From NCBI GenBank assembly GCA_016870095.1, contig VGCI01000002.1, positions 124,001 through 188,000 on the forward strand: DNA of 64,000 nucleotides. The letters run 5' to 3'. Positions 8,254-17,865 of this stretch are shown here, piece by piece; the stretch's first letter is position 1; each line of letters begins with the position of its first letter. The notes below the pieces were generated by a model that saw only the letters and a list, made by a program, of their open reading frames with translations, ran no database searches and was not told where the DNA came from. This stretch comes from Alphaproteobacteria bacterium (GTDB lineage: Bacteria > Pseudomonadota > Alphaproteobacteria > Paracaedibacterales > VGCI01). Both the position numbers and the translations under genes were made by a program.

Positions 8254-9593
8254 TGGTTCATTTCTTACGCGGATTTATATTTTTTCTTAAGTTGAGCATT
8301 CTTGTTATTCTCGGCGTGCTGCTCGCTCAGAATCCTGGAGAAGCAGATCTCACATGGTTTGGTTATCGAATTGACATGAGTATGGGAATAATGCTTGCCG
8401 GAACATTATTTGGCGTTGCAACTCTCCTTCTCCTTATAGGAGCTTGGCGCGCTTTGTGGCGACTTCCTATCCTATGGGCAGAGCGCCAGAGGAACCGCCG
8501 AATTCGTAAAGGGCAAAGCGCATTATTCGAAGGACTGAGTGCTATTGCTGCCGGAGAATTTCTTGAGGCACGACGTCTTGCAAAACGAGCGTTAACCTTA
8601 AATTCCCAACAACCCCTCGCTCTTCTTCTTTCCGCACAAAGCGCATATATGTCGGGAAAATTTGAAGAATCAAATGCTCATTTTGTGCAAATGAGCAAGA
8701 ATCCTGAAACAGCTTTTTTGGGATTGCGTGGCCTCATTCTACAAGCTCATCACACCAATAATTGGGAGCAAATGCGACAATTGCTTCAAGAAGCTATGAC
8801 AATGCGACCAAAGTCTCCCTGGGTTCTCCAACAACTCCTAGAACTTGATCTTCGTTTGGGCGCATTTGATAAAGCCAGTATGATTGTTGAACAAATGCAA
8901 CTACGTCACATTATTACAAAACCAGAAAGTCGTCGTCGACATGCTTTGATTCATTGGATGAAAGCAGAAGCGGCAGAAATAGCGGGAGATGAAGGGCTAT
9001 TCCTTCAAACTGCTGCCAGTGCCCACTATGAAGCGCCAGAAATTTCAACAATCGCTGTGGGGTTAGCAAAACACTATCATAAGATTGGCAAAACATCTAA
9101 AGCGCAAAAAATTCTTATGGGTGGCTACGCTCATTGTCCTCATCCTAGCTTTGCCGAACAATTATCTATTATAAATTCGGACATGAATTCTCTTGATCAA
9201 TATCGGGAAATTGAAAAGCTTGTTGAAGGGGCACCTAATCATCCAGAATCTCTATATATTCTTGCAAAAGCCTCTCTGGCTGCTAAATTATGGGGACAAT
9301 GTCGACATTATCTAACTCTCTTAAAAGGAATTCAATATACCCAACGTGTCTGCAACCTTATGGCACTAGTTGAAGAAGCTGAACATCCTCATCAAGCCAA
9401 TCACGCTAAAGAGTGGTTGGAAAAAGCGTCGTCTGCACCTTCTGATCCCATGTGGATATGCAACAGTTGCCAAATTACTTTACCCATTTGGCATCCCGTT
9501 TGTCCGTCTTGTGAAGCGTTTGATCAGGTAAGTTGGCAGACTCCCGGTCTTTCATCTACGAATCCCAAAGAAACAACACCTTTATTAGGATAG
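8250..9593 (+). CDS. hemY: HemY-type TPR membrane protein of the heme operon
   Basis: This 447-residue protein has two N-terminal membrane spans (about residues 5-22 and 40-65, with a HemY-type short periplasmic loop containing NPGEADLTWFGY). Tetratricopeptide-like helices follow over about 100-380. The C-terminus has a zinc-ribbon-like segment with CNSC and CPSC pairs (about residues 408-430), common in alphaproteobacterial HemY. The proteobacterial HemY is not the Bacillus oxidase of the same name; its exact biochemical role is unsettled. It is the last gene of the operon. Two adjacent ATGs (8250 and 8253) are equally plausible starts. Confidence 0.88.
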   Translation: MMVHFLRGFIFFLKLSILVILGVLLAQNPGEADLTWFGYRIDMSMGIMLAGTLFGVATLLLLIGAWRALWRLPILWAERQRNRRIRKGQSALFEGLSAIAAGEFLEARRLAKRALTLNSQQPLALLLSAQSAYMSGKFEESNAHFVQMSKNPETAFLGLRGLILQAHHTNNWEQMRQLLQEAMTMRPKSPWVLQQLLELDLRLGAFDKASMIVEQMQLRHIITKPESRRRHALIHWMKAEAAEIAGDEGLFLQTAASAHYEAPEISTIAVGLAKHYHKIGKTSKAQKILMGGYAHCPHPSFAEQLSIINSDMNSLDQYREIEKLVEGAPNHPESLYILAKASLAAKLWGQCRHYLTLLKGIQYTQRVCNLMALVEEAEHPHQANHAKEWLEKASSAPSDPMWICNSCQITLPIWHPVCPSCEAFDQVSWQTPGLSSTNPKETTPLLG

Positions 9594-9808
9594 TTTTGTG
9601 CCGTCACTAAAAAAATTCTAATTTTCTGATGAGAAATTTATTTAAAAAGACAAAAATTCATTTTCCCTCTTTCTCTAAGATTTTATATGGATTATACAAA
9701 ATAGGTATAAGTTCAAATTTTGGGATAAGTCTTTTAAAACCTACATGGTTTTTTAAGAGAATTGTGTAAGAGAGTTTGCACGAAAAGGGCTTTTAAAGGG
9801 AATAGCTT

Positions 9809-10840
9809 ATGCTCGCACCGAATCTTCCTATTGACTCGTCCCACCCTCATCATGACCTATGCTCATTTGATATTTTTCAAGGCCCTCTGAAAGAAAATTT
9901 TGAAAGGATCACGCGCCTAGCAAAAAATTTATTTGACGTGCCCATCGCAACCGTAAGTTTTATAGATGAAAATTCTAAACAGTTTAAGACCCTTTTTACA
10001 GAAGATCTTATTAACCCCTCATATGGAATCTCCTTTTTCGAACATGTAGTGAATCAAGACGAAATTTTCGCGGTCCCCGAAACATTTTTAGATGAACGTT
10101 TCTGCAATAATCCTATTGTTTTGGGAAACCCCAACGTCAGATTTTACGCAGGTTGCCCCATTCAATTGAATCATCAAAAATTAGGAACAATTTCTATAGT
10201 TGACAATAAACCACGCTATTTTGCACCTGAGCAATTGACATGGTTACGAGATGTTGCCGCCCTGGTTGAAACAGAAATTCAAAACTTTGCAATGAGTACA
10301 GACAAAGGCAAGCTCACTTTAGACCTGGATCAAGCCCGCATGGCATCCATGGTTGACCCGTTAACAAGCTTGTGGAATCGTCAAGGTATTTACAATATTT
10401 TAAAATATCGAATGGATGACTACCTGTTAAATGGCGTGAGTTTTGCGTTAGCCATCCTCGATATTGATAATTTTAAAAGTATCAATGACACTTACGGGCA
10501 TGATGTGGGTGACCATACCCTTCAAGCCATTGCGCAAAGTCTCATAAAGGGTTGTCGGGAAAAAGATGCAGTCGGAAGATGGGGAGGAGAGGAATTTCTT
10601 CTCTTGATTAATGAACCTAAGTTAAAGAATATCATGGAAATAGCCCAGCGTATTCGAGCTAACCTAGCATCATATCAAATTATACTCCCGAATTCTCAAT
10701 CTCAAAATGTGACAGCCACCATTGGTTTAACGAGTATTTCTGCCGGGACACGCCCAACACTAGAATATCTCATTGGCAAAGCTGATCAAGCTTTATATCA
10801 AGGAAAGCGCAGTGGCCGAAACCAGATAGTAGTTGTCTAA
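9809..10840 (+). CDS. GAF-GGDEF diguanylate cyclase
   Basis: The protein has 343 residues and no membrane segment. The N-terminal GAF domain (about residues 25-160) carries typical features such as PIATVSFIDENSKQFK and FYAGCPIQ. The C-terminal GGDEF domain (about 180-340) has an intact active site GGEEF (259-263) and an upstream RxxD inhibitory site (Arg250-Asp253), so it should make cyclic di-GMP under product inhibition. No EAL or HD-GYP domain is fused or adjacent. It is monocistronic, in a 215-bp gap after hemY, and convergent with mrdA. What the GAF domain senses is unknown. Confidence 0.93.
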   Translation: MLAPNLPIDSSHPHHDLCSFDIFQGPLKENFERITRLAKNLFDVPIATVSFIDENSKQFKTLFTEDLINPSYGISFFEHVVNQDEIFAVPETFLDERFCNNPIVLGNPNVRFYAGCPIQLNHQKLGTISIVDNKPRYFAPEQLTWLRDVAALVETEIQNFAMSTDKGKLTLDLDQARMASMVDPLTSLWNRQGIYNILKYRMDDYLLNGVSFALAILDIDNFKSINDTYGHDVGDHTLQAIAQSLIKGCREKDAVGRWGGEEFLLLINEPKLKNIMEIAQRIRANLASYQIILPNSQSQNVTATIGLTSISAGTRPTLEYLIGKADQALYQGKRSGRNQIVVV

Positions 10841-10906
10841 AAAATTCTTTTATTAGATTTTCTTGAGAATTCTTTCAAAGTAAAAGCTTATCTTAAATAA
10901 AGAATT

Positions 10907-12709
10907 CTACTTCACCATCTTTTGCGCCAATAAAAGTATATCCCGGGCAATAGGGGCTGCTGCACGCCCCCCACTTCCCCCATGCTCGACAAGAACGGTT
11001 GTCACATAACGCGGATCATGAAGCGGTGCATACCCAACAAAAAATGCATGTTCGCGGGTATGCCAAGGACGATTGGCACTACTGGCCAATCCTTGTTCAC
11101 GGTCTCTTTTGGTAATGCGTTGAACTTGAGTTGAGCCTGTTTTGCCCCCCATTTCAAATCCTGGTTCAAGGATACGACTTGCATAACCGGATCCAAACGG
11201 CTCATTTACCACTTTTTTCATGCCCGACAAAACAGCTTTCAAATGGTCTGGGTTTAATTTCATATCTTCAAAAGTGGGGGGTTGGCTGGGGATACCAAGA
11301 TGCGGTGTAACAGCATTTCCCGTTACCAGACGTGCGGTCATCACTGCCAATTGGAGAGGCGTTGCTAAAACATATCCTTGGCCAATACTTGCATTATACG
11401 TTTCACCAAGCATCCAAGATTTTCCCATAACCAAACTTTTCCATTTCCGTGACGGAATAAGTCCTGGTTTCTCCCCAGGCAAATCAACACCCGTTGCAGC
11501 CCCTAAGCCAAATCGTTCAGCCATTGCGGCCATCGGGTCAATTCCCAATAATTTGCCCACATGAAAGAAGTAGACATCACAAGATTGCGCAATTGCATTC
11601 TCAAGAGTTATGGTTCCGTGTCCCCCATTTTTCCAGCTGTGACAATGGAAATGGTGATCTCCCAATGTTACAAATCCTGCACAACACACCGGCGTTGAGG
11701 GGGTAATAACCCCAGCTTCCAACGCCGCCAAAGCCACTACCATTTTGAATGTGGATCCAGGTCCGTATTGGCCAGTCAAAATCTTATCATTTAATGGGCG
11801 TTGCGGATGATTTAAAAGTCCCTCCCAATCTGTTTTTGAGATACCATTGGCAAATAAATTTGCATCAAATCCGGGCACAGAAACATAGCTTAAAATATCG
11901 CCTTTTTTTGCGTCCATAATTACAGCGGCGGCACTCTGTTCTAAGGAAAGACGTTGAAAGACGGATTGTTGCAATTCAAGGTCAAGGGTAAGATTTTTAT
12001 CTGTTCCGGCCATACTGGGGGTGGTAGACAACTCTCGTACAATACGACGAATCGCATTTAACTCAACTTGTTTGACTCCCGGCTCTCCCCGCAATTCATT
12101 TTCGTAAGTTTTTTCAATTCCGGATTTGCCAATACGCATTCCCGGCAATTCTAGTAAGGGATCTCCATCCAAATCATTTTCAGAAACTGTACCGACATAC
12201 CCGACACTATGGCAAGTTTCTAAACCATAAGGATAAGATCGATTTTGGCCTTGTTCAACACTCATTCCTGTCAAATCTGGTAAATGGAGTTCCAGGCGCG
12301 TAACTTCATCCCAACTCAGTCCTTCCTTTAATGTCACGGGAACAAAGCGAGGCTTTCTCTTTATATCTCGCGTAATACTCTCTATCGACTGATCATCTAG
12401 ACCCAACAAAGACTGAATGGATTGAAGCAATTGAGGTAAATCCGTTACCTGATCTCGAATAACAATGGCACGATACGCGTTATGATGAGTGGCCAACACT
12501 TTACCCGAACGATCCAAAATCTGACCACGGGAGGGAGCAATAAGCCGAGAATGAATACGGTTTTTGTCAGAAAGGGTACGGTAGTGATCAGAGGAATTGA
12601 CTTGAAGATAATAGAGACGCCCCAATAGGCTGGTCATAAGCGCGCCCTGCACGCCCCCCAGAATGAGAGCGCGGCGGGTAAAGAGGTGATGCTTTTCTTG
12701 AGAGGACAT
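10907..12709 (-). CDS. mrdA: Penicillin-binding protein 2 (peptidoglycan transpeptidase)
   Basis: This 600-residue protein has an N-terminal membrane anchor (about residues 12-35) and a PBP dimerisation region containing APSRGQILDRSG. The transpeptidase domain has all three catalytic motifs: SxxK (STFK, Ser319-Lys322), SCD (376-378, the PBP2 variant of SxN) and KTG (523-525). It crosslinks wall during rod elongation, normally with RodA. RodA is not adjacent here, although it often follows mrdA. gapR lies 42 bp upstream on the same strand, so the two may share a transcript. Confidence 0.94.
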   Translation of the reverse strand: MSSQEKHHLFTRRALILGGVQGALMTSLLGRLYYLQVNSSDHYRTLSDKNRIHSRLIAPSRGQILDRSGKVLATHHNAYRAIVIRDQVTDLPQLLQSIQSLLGLDDQSIESITRDIKRKPRFVPVTLKEGLSWDEVTRLELHLPDLTGMSVEQGQNRSYPYGLETCHSVGYVGTVSENDLDGDPLLELPGMRIGKSGIEKTYENELRGEPGVKQVELNAIRRIVRELSTTPSMAGTDKNLTLDLELQQSVFQRLSLEQSAAAVIMDAKKGDILSYVSVPGFDANLFANGISKTDWEGLLNHPQRPLNDKILTGQYGPGSTFKMVVALAALEAGVITPSTPVCCAGFVTLGDHHFHCHSWKNGGHGTITLENAIAQSCDVYFFHVGKLLGIDPMAAMAERFGLGAATGVDLPGEKPGLIPSRKWKSLVMGKSWMLGETYNASIGQGYVLATPLQLAVMTARLVTGNAVTPHLGIPSQPPTFEDMKLNPDHLKAVLSGMKKVVNEPFGSGYASRILEPGFEMGGKTGSTQVQRITKRDREQGLASSANRPWHTREHAFFVGYAPLHDPRYVTTVLVEHGGSGGRAAAPIARDILLLAQKMVK

Positions 12710-12751
12710 ATGCGTATCTCGTTGTCTCTTTACCCAAATATACTTTTATAA

Positions 12752-13033
12752 TTAAGCGGCTTCTTCAATTCCCTCGCCCAATTTAGCAGCAGGCGCCATA
12801 CCCAAGGCTTGAAGATATAATGTGAGCAACTCTTCTTGTTCCATTAATTCTTCTTGTTTCATTTTACGCATTTTTAAAACTTGCTTCATAATTTTAACGT
12901 CAAAACCATTGCCTTTAGCTTCGCCAAAAACTTCGCGAATGGCTTCCATAAGATCTGCCTTCTCTTCTTCAAGGCGCTCTACTTTTTCAATATATTGACG
13001 TAATTGTCCTGACGAAATGACTTCAAATGACAT
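12752..13033 (-). CDS. gapR: DUF2312/UPF0335 nucleoid-associated protein (GapR-like)
   Basis: This 93-residue, largely helical protein begins with SSGQLRQYIEKVERLEEEKADL, the hallmark of the DUF2312 family. In Caulobacter this family is GapR, an essential nucleoid protein that binds overtwisted AT-rich DNA ahead of replication and transcription and assists topoisomerases. Here the domain is followed by an extra C-terminal stretch (about residues 70-93, EELLTLYLQALGMAPAAK). The conserved GFDVKIMKQVLKMRKM core is intact. It sits between gmhA and mrdA on the same strand. The orthology to GapR is inferred from family membership. Confidence 0.88.
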   Translation of the reverse strand: MSFEVISSGQLRQYIEKVERLEEEKADLMEAIREVFGEAKGNGFDVKIMKQVLKMRKMKQEELMEQEELLTLYLQALGMAPAAKLGEGIEEAA

Positions 13034-13093
13034 AATTATTCTCCTAAGGTTATGATTAAAGTAAAATCCTAGATGGACCCGTTATATCAGGTA

Positions 13094-13705
13094 TTAGGCT
13101 CTCGAATAAAGAACCTTCTGACTCCCTTGATGGAGAGCACCAAACATTTCTTGTTCAATTGCATGACAAAGATAGTGATACAAACAGATGTGCACCTGCT
13201 GAATTAAAGGCGTTGAAGAAGAGGGTGCCGCCAAAAGAATATCACTTAATGGACCCATTTTTCCTCCACCTTGTCCTGTGAAAGCTATCGTCTTCATTCC
13301 TAAAGAATGAGCCATCTCAAACGCTTGGATAACATTAGCTGAATTACCACTCGTCGACAAACCAATGATGACAGCTCCCGGTTTCGCATAAGCTTCCACT
13401 TGACGGGCAAAAACATAATCGTAGGAATAATCATTTGCAAGGGCGGTTAAAATACTAACATTATCAGATAAAGCAATGACATTGAGGGCTTTACGTTCCA
13501 TCAAAAAGCGACCCACCAACTCCCCGGTTATATGCAAAGCATCGCACGCAGACCCCCCATTGCCACAAACCAATACGGGAAGCCCTTTTGACAAAGTCTC
13601 AATAATTAGTGAAATGGCTTCATTTAAAGCATTCAATAAGTCTTCGTTCGAAGCGGCCTGTTGAATGACAGTCGCTGACTCATTTAAATAGTCTTTTAAA
13701 GACAT
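13094..13705 (-). CDS. gmhA: Sedoheptulose-7-phosphate isomerase (SIS domain)
   Basis: The 203-residue SIS protein contains VCGNGGSACDALHITGELVG (about residues 47-66) and LSTSGNSANVIQA (about 115-127), the phosphosugar-binding loops of GmhA. The family converts sedoheptulose 7-phosphate to D-glycero-D-manno-heptose 7-phosphate for lipopolysaccharide core synthesis. The paralogue DiaA, a DnaA-binding protein, shares the fold. hldE at 43440-44894 supplies later steps of the same pathway, which favours GmhA. Confidence 0.85.
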   Translation of the reverse strand: MSLKDYLNESATVIQQAASNEDLLNALNEAISLIIETLSKGLPVLVCGNGGSACDALHITGELVGRFLMERKALNVIALSDNVSILTALANDYSYDYVFARQVEAYAKPGAVIIGLSTSGNSANVIQAFEMAHSLGMKTIAFTGQGGGKMGPLSDILLAAPSSSTPLIQQVHICLYHYLCHAIEQEMFGALHQGSQKVLYSRA

Positions 13706-13842
13706 TAATCTGTCCTTTCATTTCATAAATTAATGGCTATTTTACGGTAATATCACGTGTTAGAAGGAATGGCAAGCATTCCAAAACATTTCAATCTATG
13801 GTATATATCCTTGCATGTGACTTTACAGATTGAGAAAATGAC

Positions 13843-15465
13843 ATGACAACTGATGAACATTGGGACCGCTGGCGTAAAGCTGGTGCCGAAGCAAAAGCTT
13901 GGCCTTTTGAAGAAGCACGCCGTATTTTAAATCGTATACAACATAAAGTCCCTAAGAAGGGATTTGTGCTTCTTGAAACGGGATATGGTCCCTCCGGCTT
14001 ACCGCACATTGGTACATTTGGCGAGGTAGCCCGCACATGTATGGTACGACATGCTTTTCAAGTCTTATGCGATATTCCCACGCGCTTATTTGCTTTTTCT
14101 GATGACATGGACGGCTTGCGTAAAGTACCTGACAACGTTCCCAACCAAGTCATGTTAACCGCTCACTTAGGCAAACCCCTCACACAAATTCCTGATCCTT
14201 TTGAAAAATATGAAAGTTTTGGCCATCACAATAATGCCATGCTTTGCAAGTTTTTAGATTCTTTTGGATTTGATTATGAATTTCAAAGCTCTACAGAATG
14301 GTATAAAAGCGGTCGATTTGATGATGCTTTAAAACTTGTCCTCGAAAACTATGATGCGGTAATTGCCGTCATTCTCCCTACGTTGGGCGAAGAGCGACAA
14401 GCAACTTATAGCCCTTTTTTGCCGATTTGCCCAACTACCGGTATTGTTTTACAAGTCCCCATTATCAGTCGAGATATTGAAGCGGCAACGATCACCTATC
14501 TAGACCCTAAAACAGGAAAATCTGTAGAAGTTCCTGTAACGGGGGGACACTGTAAACTGCAGTGGAAAGCCGATTGGGGCATGCGATGGCGTGCCTTTGA
14601 TGTGGACTACGAAATGTCGGGCAAAGATCTGATTGACTCTGTCAAACTCTCCAGTCAAATTACCCAAGTGTTGGGGGGACGACCACCTGAGTGCCTAACT
14701 TACGAACTTTTCCTTGATGAATTGGGACAAAAAATATCTAAGTCAAAAGGAAACGGATTAACCATTGAAGAGTGGCTAAAATATGCTCCTTGGGAAAGTT
14801 TGTCTTATTACATGTATCAATCCCCGCGTAAAGCCAAGCGGCTATATTTTGATGTCATTCCGCGTCACGTAGACGATTATTTAAGTTCCGTGGCTAAATA
14901 TTCTGACCAATCTCAAGACCAGCAATTGGAAAATCCGGCCTGGCACGTCCATTCTGGGCATCCGCCTCTTTTAGAGAGCACCATTAGTTATGGCATTCTC
15001 TTAAACTTGGCCTCCGTCTGCAATGCAGAAGATGCTTCTATTTTGTGGGGATTTGTAACTCGCTATCAGCCTGAAGTGACACCTGAATCTGCCCCCTTTT
15101 TGAATCGACTCATTGATCATGCAATTCATTATTTTCATGACTTTATTCTGCCCCAAAAAACCTATCGCCCCCCTACAGGAACAGATCAAGCTGCCCTCCT
15201 TGATTTGCGGGAGTGTCTAAAAATCACGCCGCCTGACGCGTCAGCGGAAGACCTACAATCTCTTGTCTTTGAAGTGGGGAAACGCCATCCCTATCCTGAT
15301 TTAAGATCTTGGTTCACATCACTTTATGAAGTTCTTTTAGGCCAATCCGAAGGACCACGAATGGGATCCTTTATTGCATTATATGGTATAAATGAAATGA
15401 TAGCCTTAATTGATGAGAAACTAAATCAACCCTCTGACTCAGAAAATGCGAGTACATCCTCATGA
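13843..15465 (+). CDS. lysS: Lysyl-tRNA synthetase, class I
   Basis: This 540-residue enzyme is the class I form (LysK type), typical of archaea and alphaproteobacteria, and charges tRNA-Lys. The Rossmann fold carries the HIGH-like PHIG (54-57) and the KMSKS-like KISKS (297-301). The C-terminal helical anticodon-binding part is complete. It overlaps the next gene by 4 bp (ATGA), making a lysS-DedA-dsbB unit. No class II lysS is visible in the window. Confidence 0.95.
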   Translation: MTTDEHWDRWRKAGAEAKAWPFEEARRILNRIQHKVPKKGFVLLETGYGPSGLPHIGTFGEVARTCMVRHAFQVLCDIPTRLFAFSDDMDGLRKVPDNVPNQVMLTAHLGKPLTQIPDPFEKYESFGHHNNAMLCKFLDSFGFDYEFQSSTEWYKSGRFDDALKLVLENYDAVIAVILPTLGEERQATYSPFLPICPTTGIVLQVPIISRDIEAATITYLDPKTGKSVEVPVTGGHCKLQWKADWGMRWRAFDVDYEMSGKDLIDSVKLSSQITQVLGGRPPECLTYELFLDELGQKISKSKGNGLTIEEWLKYAPWESLSYYMYQSPRKAKRLYFDVIPRHVDDYLSSVAKYSDQSQDQQLENPAWHVHSGHPPLLESTISYGILLNLASVCNAEDASILWGFVTRYQPEVTPESAPFLNRLIDHAIHYFHDFILPQKTYRPPTGTDQAALLDLRECLKITPPDASAEDLQSLVFEVGKRHPYPDLRSWFTSLYEVLLGQSEGPRMGSFIALYGINEMIALIDEKLNQPSDSENASTSS

Positions 15466-16079
15466 CAACAACGACTGTCATTCCGTCTTCATCCTGGTTA
15501 AGACGTCTTTATGATTGGACCCTTCAAAGGGCAAATACGCCAAAGGCAATCTGGAGCCTGGCACTCATGTCTTTTGCAGAGAGTTCTTTTTTCCCTCTTC
15601 CCCCCGATTTAATGCTCATTCCCATGATATTGGCAGACCGAGCTAAAGCTTGGTGGTTAGCCACCATATGTACGATTTCATCAGTTTTGGGAGGATTAGT
15701 CGGTTATGCAATCGGTTATTTTTTGTTTGAATCGGCAGGGGAGTGGATTATTCAAACCTATCATTTACAAGATGCCTTCACCCGATTCCAAACAGATTTC
15801 CAAAACTGGGGATTTTGGATCATTGCCCTCAAAGGCCTTACACCTATTCCTTTTAAACTGGTAACAATAGCTAGTGGTGTGGCCGGATTGAACCTGACTC
15901 AATTCGTTCTTGCCTCTATCATTGCTCGTTCATTCCGATTTTTTCTTCTCGCAGGCTTACTGTGGTATTTTGGAGATTGGGCACGACCATTTATTGAGCG
16001 TTATCTGCCTTGGATTTTAGGTGGATTATTAGTTAGCTTGATTGCCGGGTTTGTTGCTGTTAAAATTTTAGCAGGTTAA
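15462..16079 (+). CDS. DedA/YqaA-family membrane protein
   Basis: This 205-residue protein has about five hydrophobic segments. The DedA/SNARE-associated hallmarks are present: an acidic-proline entry motif [16 protein letters not shown] (about residues 38-53), a re-entrant glycine-rich segment [14 protein letters not shown] and the basic loop [16 protein letters not shown]. DedA proteins are linked to undecaprenyl-phosphate or phospholipid flipping and to proton-motive-force homeostasis. It overlaps lysS by 4 bp and is followed after 20 bp by dsbB. Confidence 0.88.
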   Translation: MTTTTVIPSSSWLRRLYDWTLQRANTPKAIWSLALMSFAESSFFPLPPDLMLIPMILADRAKAWWLATICTISSVLGGLVGYAIGYFLFESAGEWIIQTYHLQDAFTRFQTDFQNWGFWIIALKGLTPIPFKLVTIASGVAGLNLTQFVLASIIARSFRFFLLAGLLWYFGDWARPFIERYLPWILGGLLVSLIAGFVAVKILAG

Positions 16080-16099
16080 TTGATAATGAGGAAATGGGC

Positions 16100-16606
16100 A
16101 TGAATTGCACGTCCCTGACAAAAATATGCACCCTCATCACCCAAAAGCATATTCAATACTTTCTCATCGCTATGGCAGTAGCGTCTCTTGCATTTGCTTT
16201 CACTGCCGAATATGGCTTTAATATTAAACCATGTGATTTTTGCCTATATGAAAGATGCATTTATGCGATCGTCATTATTCTCGGCCTTCTCAGCCTGAGG
16301 ACAAAGCTCTTCTCTGGAAATTTTGGAATCTTTACTCAACTCCTGATTTTGTCTATTGGTATTGCCCTTACGTTTTATCACGTAGGTATGGAACAACATT
16401 GGTGGGTAGGACCTGCCAGTTGTACCGGCCCTACGCCCGCAGCCACCTTTGAAGATTTTCGCGCACAGCTCATGAAACTTTCACGCCCTCGATGCGACCA
16501 GATTTCTTGGGCTCTCTTCGGAATTTCTGCAACCTTGTGGAATTTAATGCTTCAAGCTGGCCTTGCTTTCATAACATCCTTAGGACTGTATTTGCGTGAA
16601 AAATAA
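16100..16606 (+). CDS. dsbB: Disulfide bond formation protein DsbB
   Basis: This quinone-linked inner-membrane oxidase regenerates DsbA. The 168-residue protein has four membrane spans and both cysteine pairs: CDFC (Cys45, Cys48) in the first periplasmic loop, and Cys108 (ASCTG) with Cys132 (RPRCDQ) in the second. I chose ATG 16100 because GAGGAA at 16088-16093 gives normal spacing there, while the ATG at 16094 abuts it. No dsbA is in the window. Substrates could include the Cys-rich secreted protein at 4785-5555. Confidence 0.93.
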   Translation: MNCTSLTKICTLITQKHIQYFLIAMAVASLAFAFTAEYGFNIKPCDFCLYERCIYAIVIILGLLSLRTKLFSGNFGIFTQLLILSIGIALTFYHVGMEQHWWVGPASCTGPTPAATFEDFRAQLMKLSRPRCDQISWALFGISATLWNLMLQAGLAFITSLGLYLREK

Positions 16607-16794
16607 ACAGACAACCCGCCCTAATTTTTTCTGTCAAACCCTTTAATGAATCCTTTTTTCCCCACAACATGTCAAAATTACCATAGGAATTCAGAATAAA
16701 CCTTAGTTCATACAAGATTTTTAGATTCTAAAAATTTGAAGTTAATCTAAAACTTCAAATTCCCTTTCGAGCTAATGGACTGTATAGTTATATA

Positions 16795-17865
16795 ATGAAT
16801 TTTGAACTTACATTACCCATCGCAGGCGTTACATTAAACATATTCCTCATTTTAGGTTTAGGGTGGATGGGAGGCTTTTTGTCAGGTATGTTGGGTGTTG
16901 GTGGGGGCGTTATTATTACACCAGCCCTAATGGTTCTGGGTGTCCCCCCCTTAGTTGCTGTGGCAAGTCAAGTTAACCATTCTATCGGTACAAACTTAAC
17001 AGGATTCTTAAATTATCGTCGGAATAATGATGTTGATTTTCGCTTAGGGGGAATTTTGCTCATCGGGGGAATCGTCGGCGCCATATTGGGTGTTTTTCTA
17101 TTACGATGGTTAAATGCCCATGGTCAAGCCGTTTCCATCATAACCATAAGCTACATTATTGTATTAGGAGTCATGTCTTTTGTTCTATTCCGCCAAAGTT
17201 TGAAAACATTAGCGCACTATCGTTCAGCTACGAAAGTTATCCATACACCCACTTGGACACGTTTTATTGGGCTCAAAATATATTTTACACGGACTCGTGT
17301 TGAACTAAGTATTCTTTTTCCCTTGCTCGTCGGCATCATCAATGGAACCCTCACCTCAAGTTTAGGTGTCGGCAATGGAGTCTTTATGATGCCCGCTATA
17401 TCATATCTAATTGGCAGAACCAGCCCTGTCGTCTATGGCACCACCCTTTTAGCGGGAATTGGTATGAGTATTGTAACAACTTTTATGTACGCCATCGGAA
17501 CACAATCTGTGGATCTATTTCTTGTTCTCATCTTATTAGGAGGTGGAATTTTAGGATCACAGATGGGCGTTCGATTTGGCTATACTCTTCCTCGTCCTTA
17601 TATTGGAATGATAGGAGCCTTTGTCATTTTGGGCATTTGTTTGCGCATTTCCTGGACAATGAATACGGGTAAATTAGCTAGCTGTTTCACGACGCAAGAT
17701 TCCGCCCTTTCTTCCTTAAATTCCTTATCTTGCATTATGAAATTCTCTCAGCATTATCCCATTCCAAGTGCCTTCGTTGGGGTTGTCGGCGCTATCCTTT
17801 TTTCTATTATTTTAGAATTTGTCTTTTATCGATTTTCGTTGCTTTCTCGAACACATCGTGACTAA
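16795..17865 (+). CDS. TauE/SafE-family sulfite or organosulfonate exporter-like permease
   Basis: This 356-residue protein has eight or more hydrophobic segments. The two family repeats are visible: FLSGMLGVGGGVIITPALMVLGVPP (residues 29-53) and TSSLGVGNGVFMMPAISYLIG in the second half. The family moves sulfite, sulfoacetate or related anions; some members are of unknown substrate. Its stop codon abuts the start of the polyamine-type binding-protein gene with no gap, so the two are likely cotranscribed. The biochemical link is unclear. Confidence 0.82.
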   Translation: MNFELTLPIAGVTLNIFLILGLGWMGGFLSGMLGVGGGVIITPALMVLGVPPLVAVASQVNHSIGTNLTGFLNYRRNNDVDFRLGGILLIGGIVGAILGVFLLRWLNAHGQAVSIITISYIIVLGVMSFVLFRQSLKTLAHYRSATKVIHTPTWTRFIGLKIYFTRTRVELSILFPLLVGIINGTLTSSLGVGNGVFMMPAISYLIGRTSPVVYGTTLLAGIGMSIVTTFMYAIGTQSVDLFLVLILLGGGILGSQMGVRFGYTLPRPYIGMIGAFVILGICLRISWTMNTGKLASCFTTQDSALSSLNSLSCIMKFSQHYPIPSAFVGVVGAILFSIILEFVFYRFSLLSRTHRD

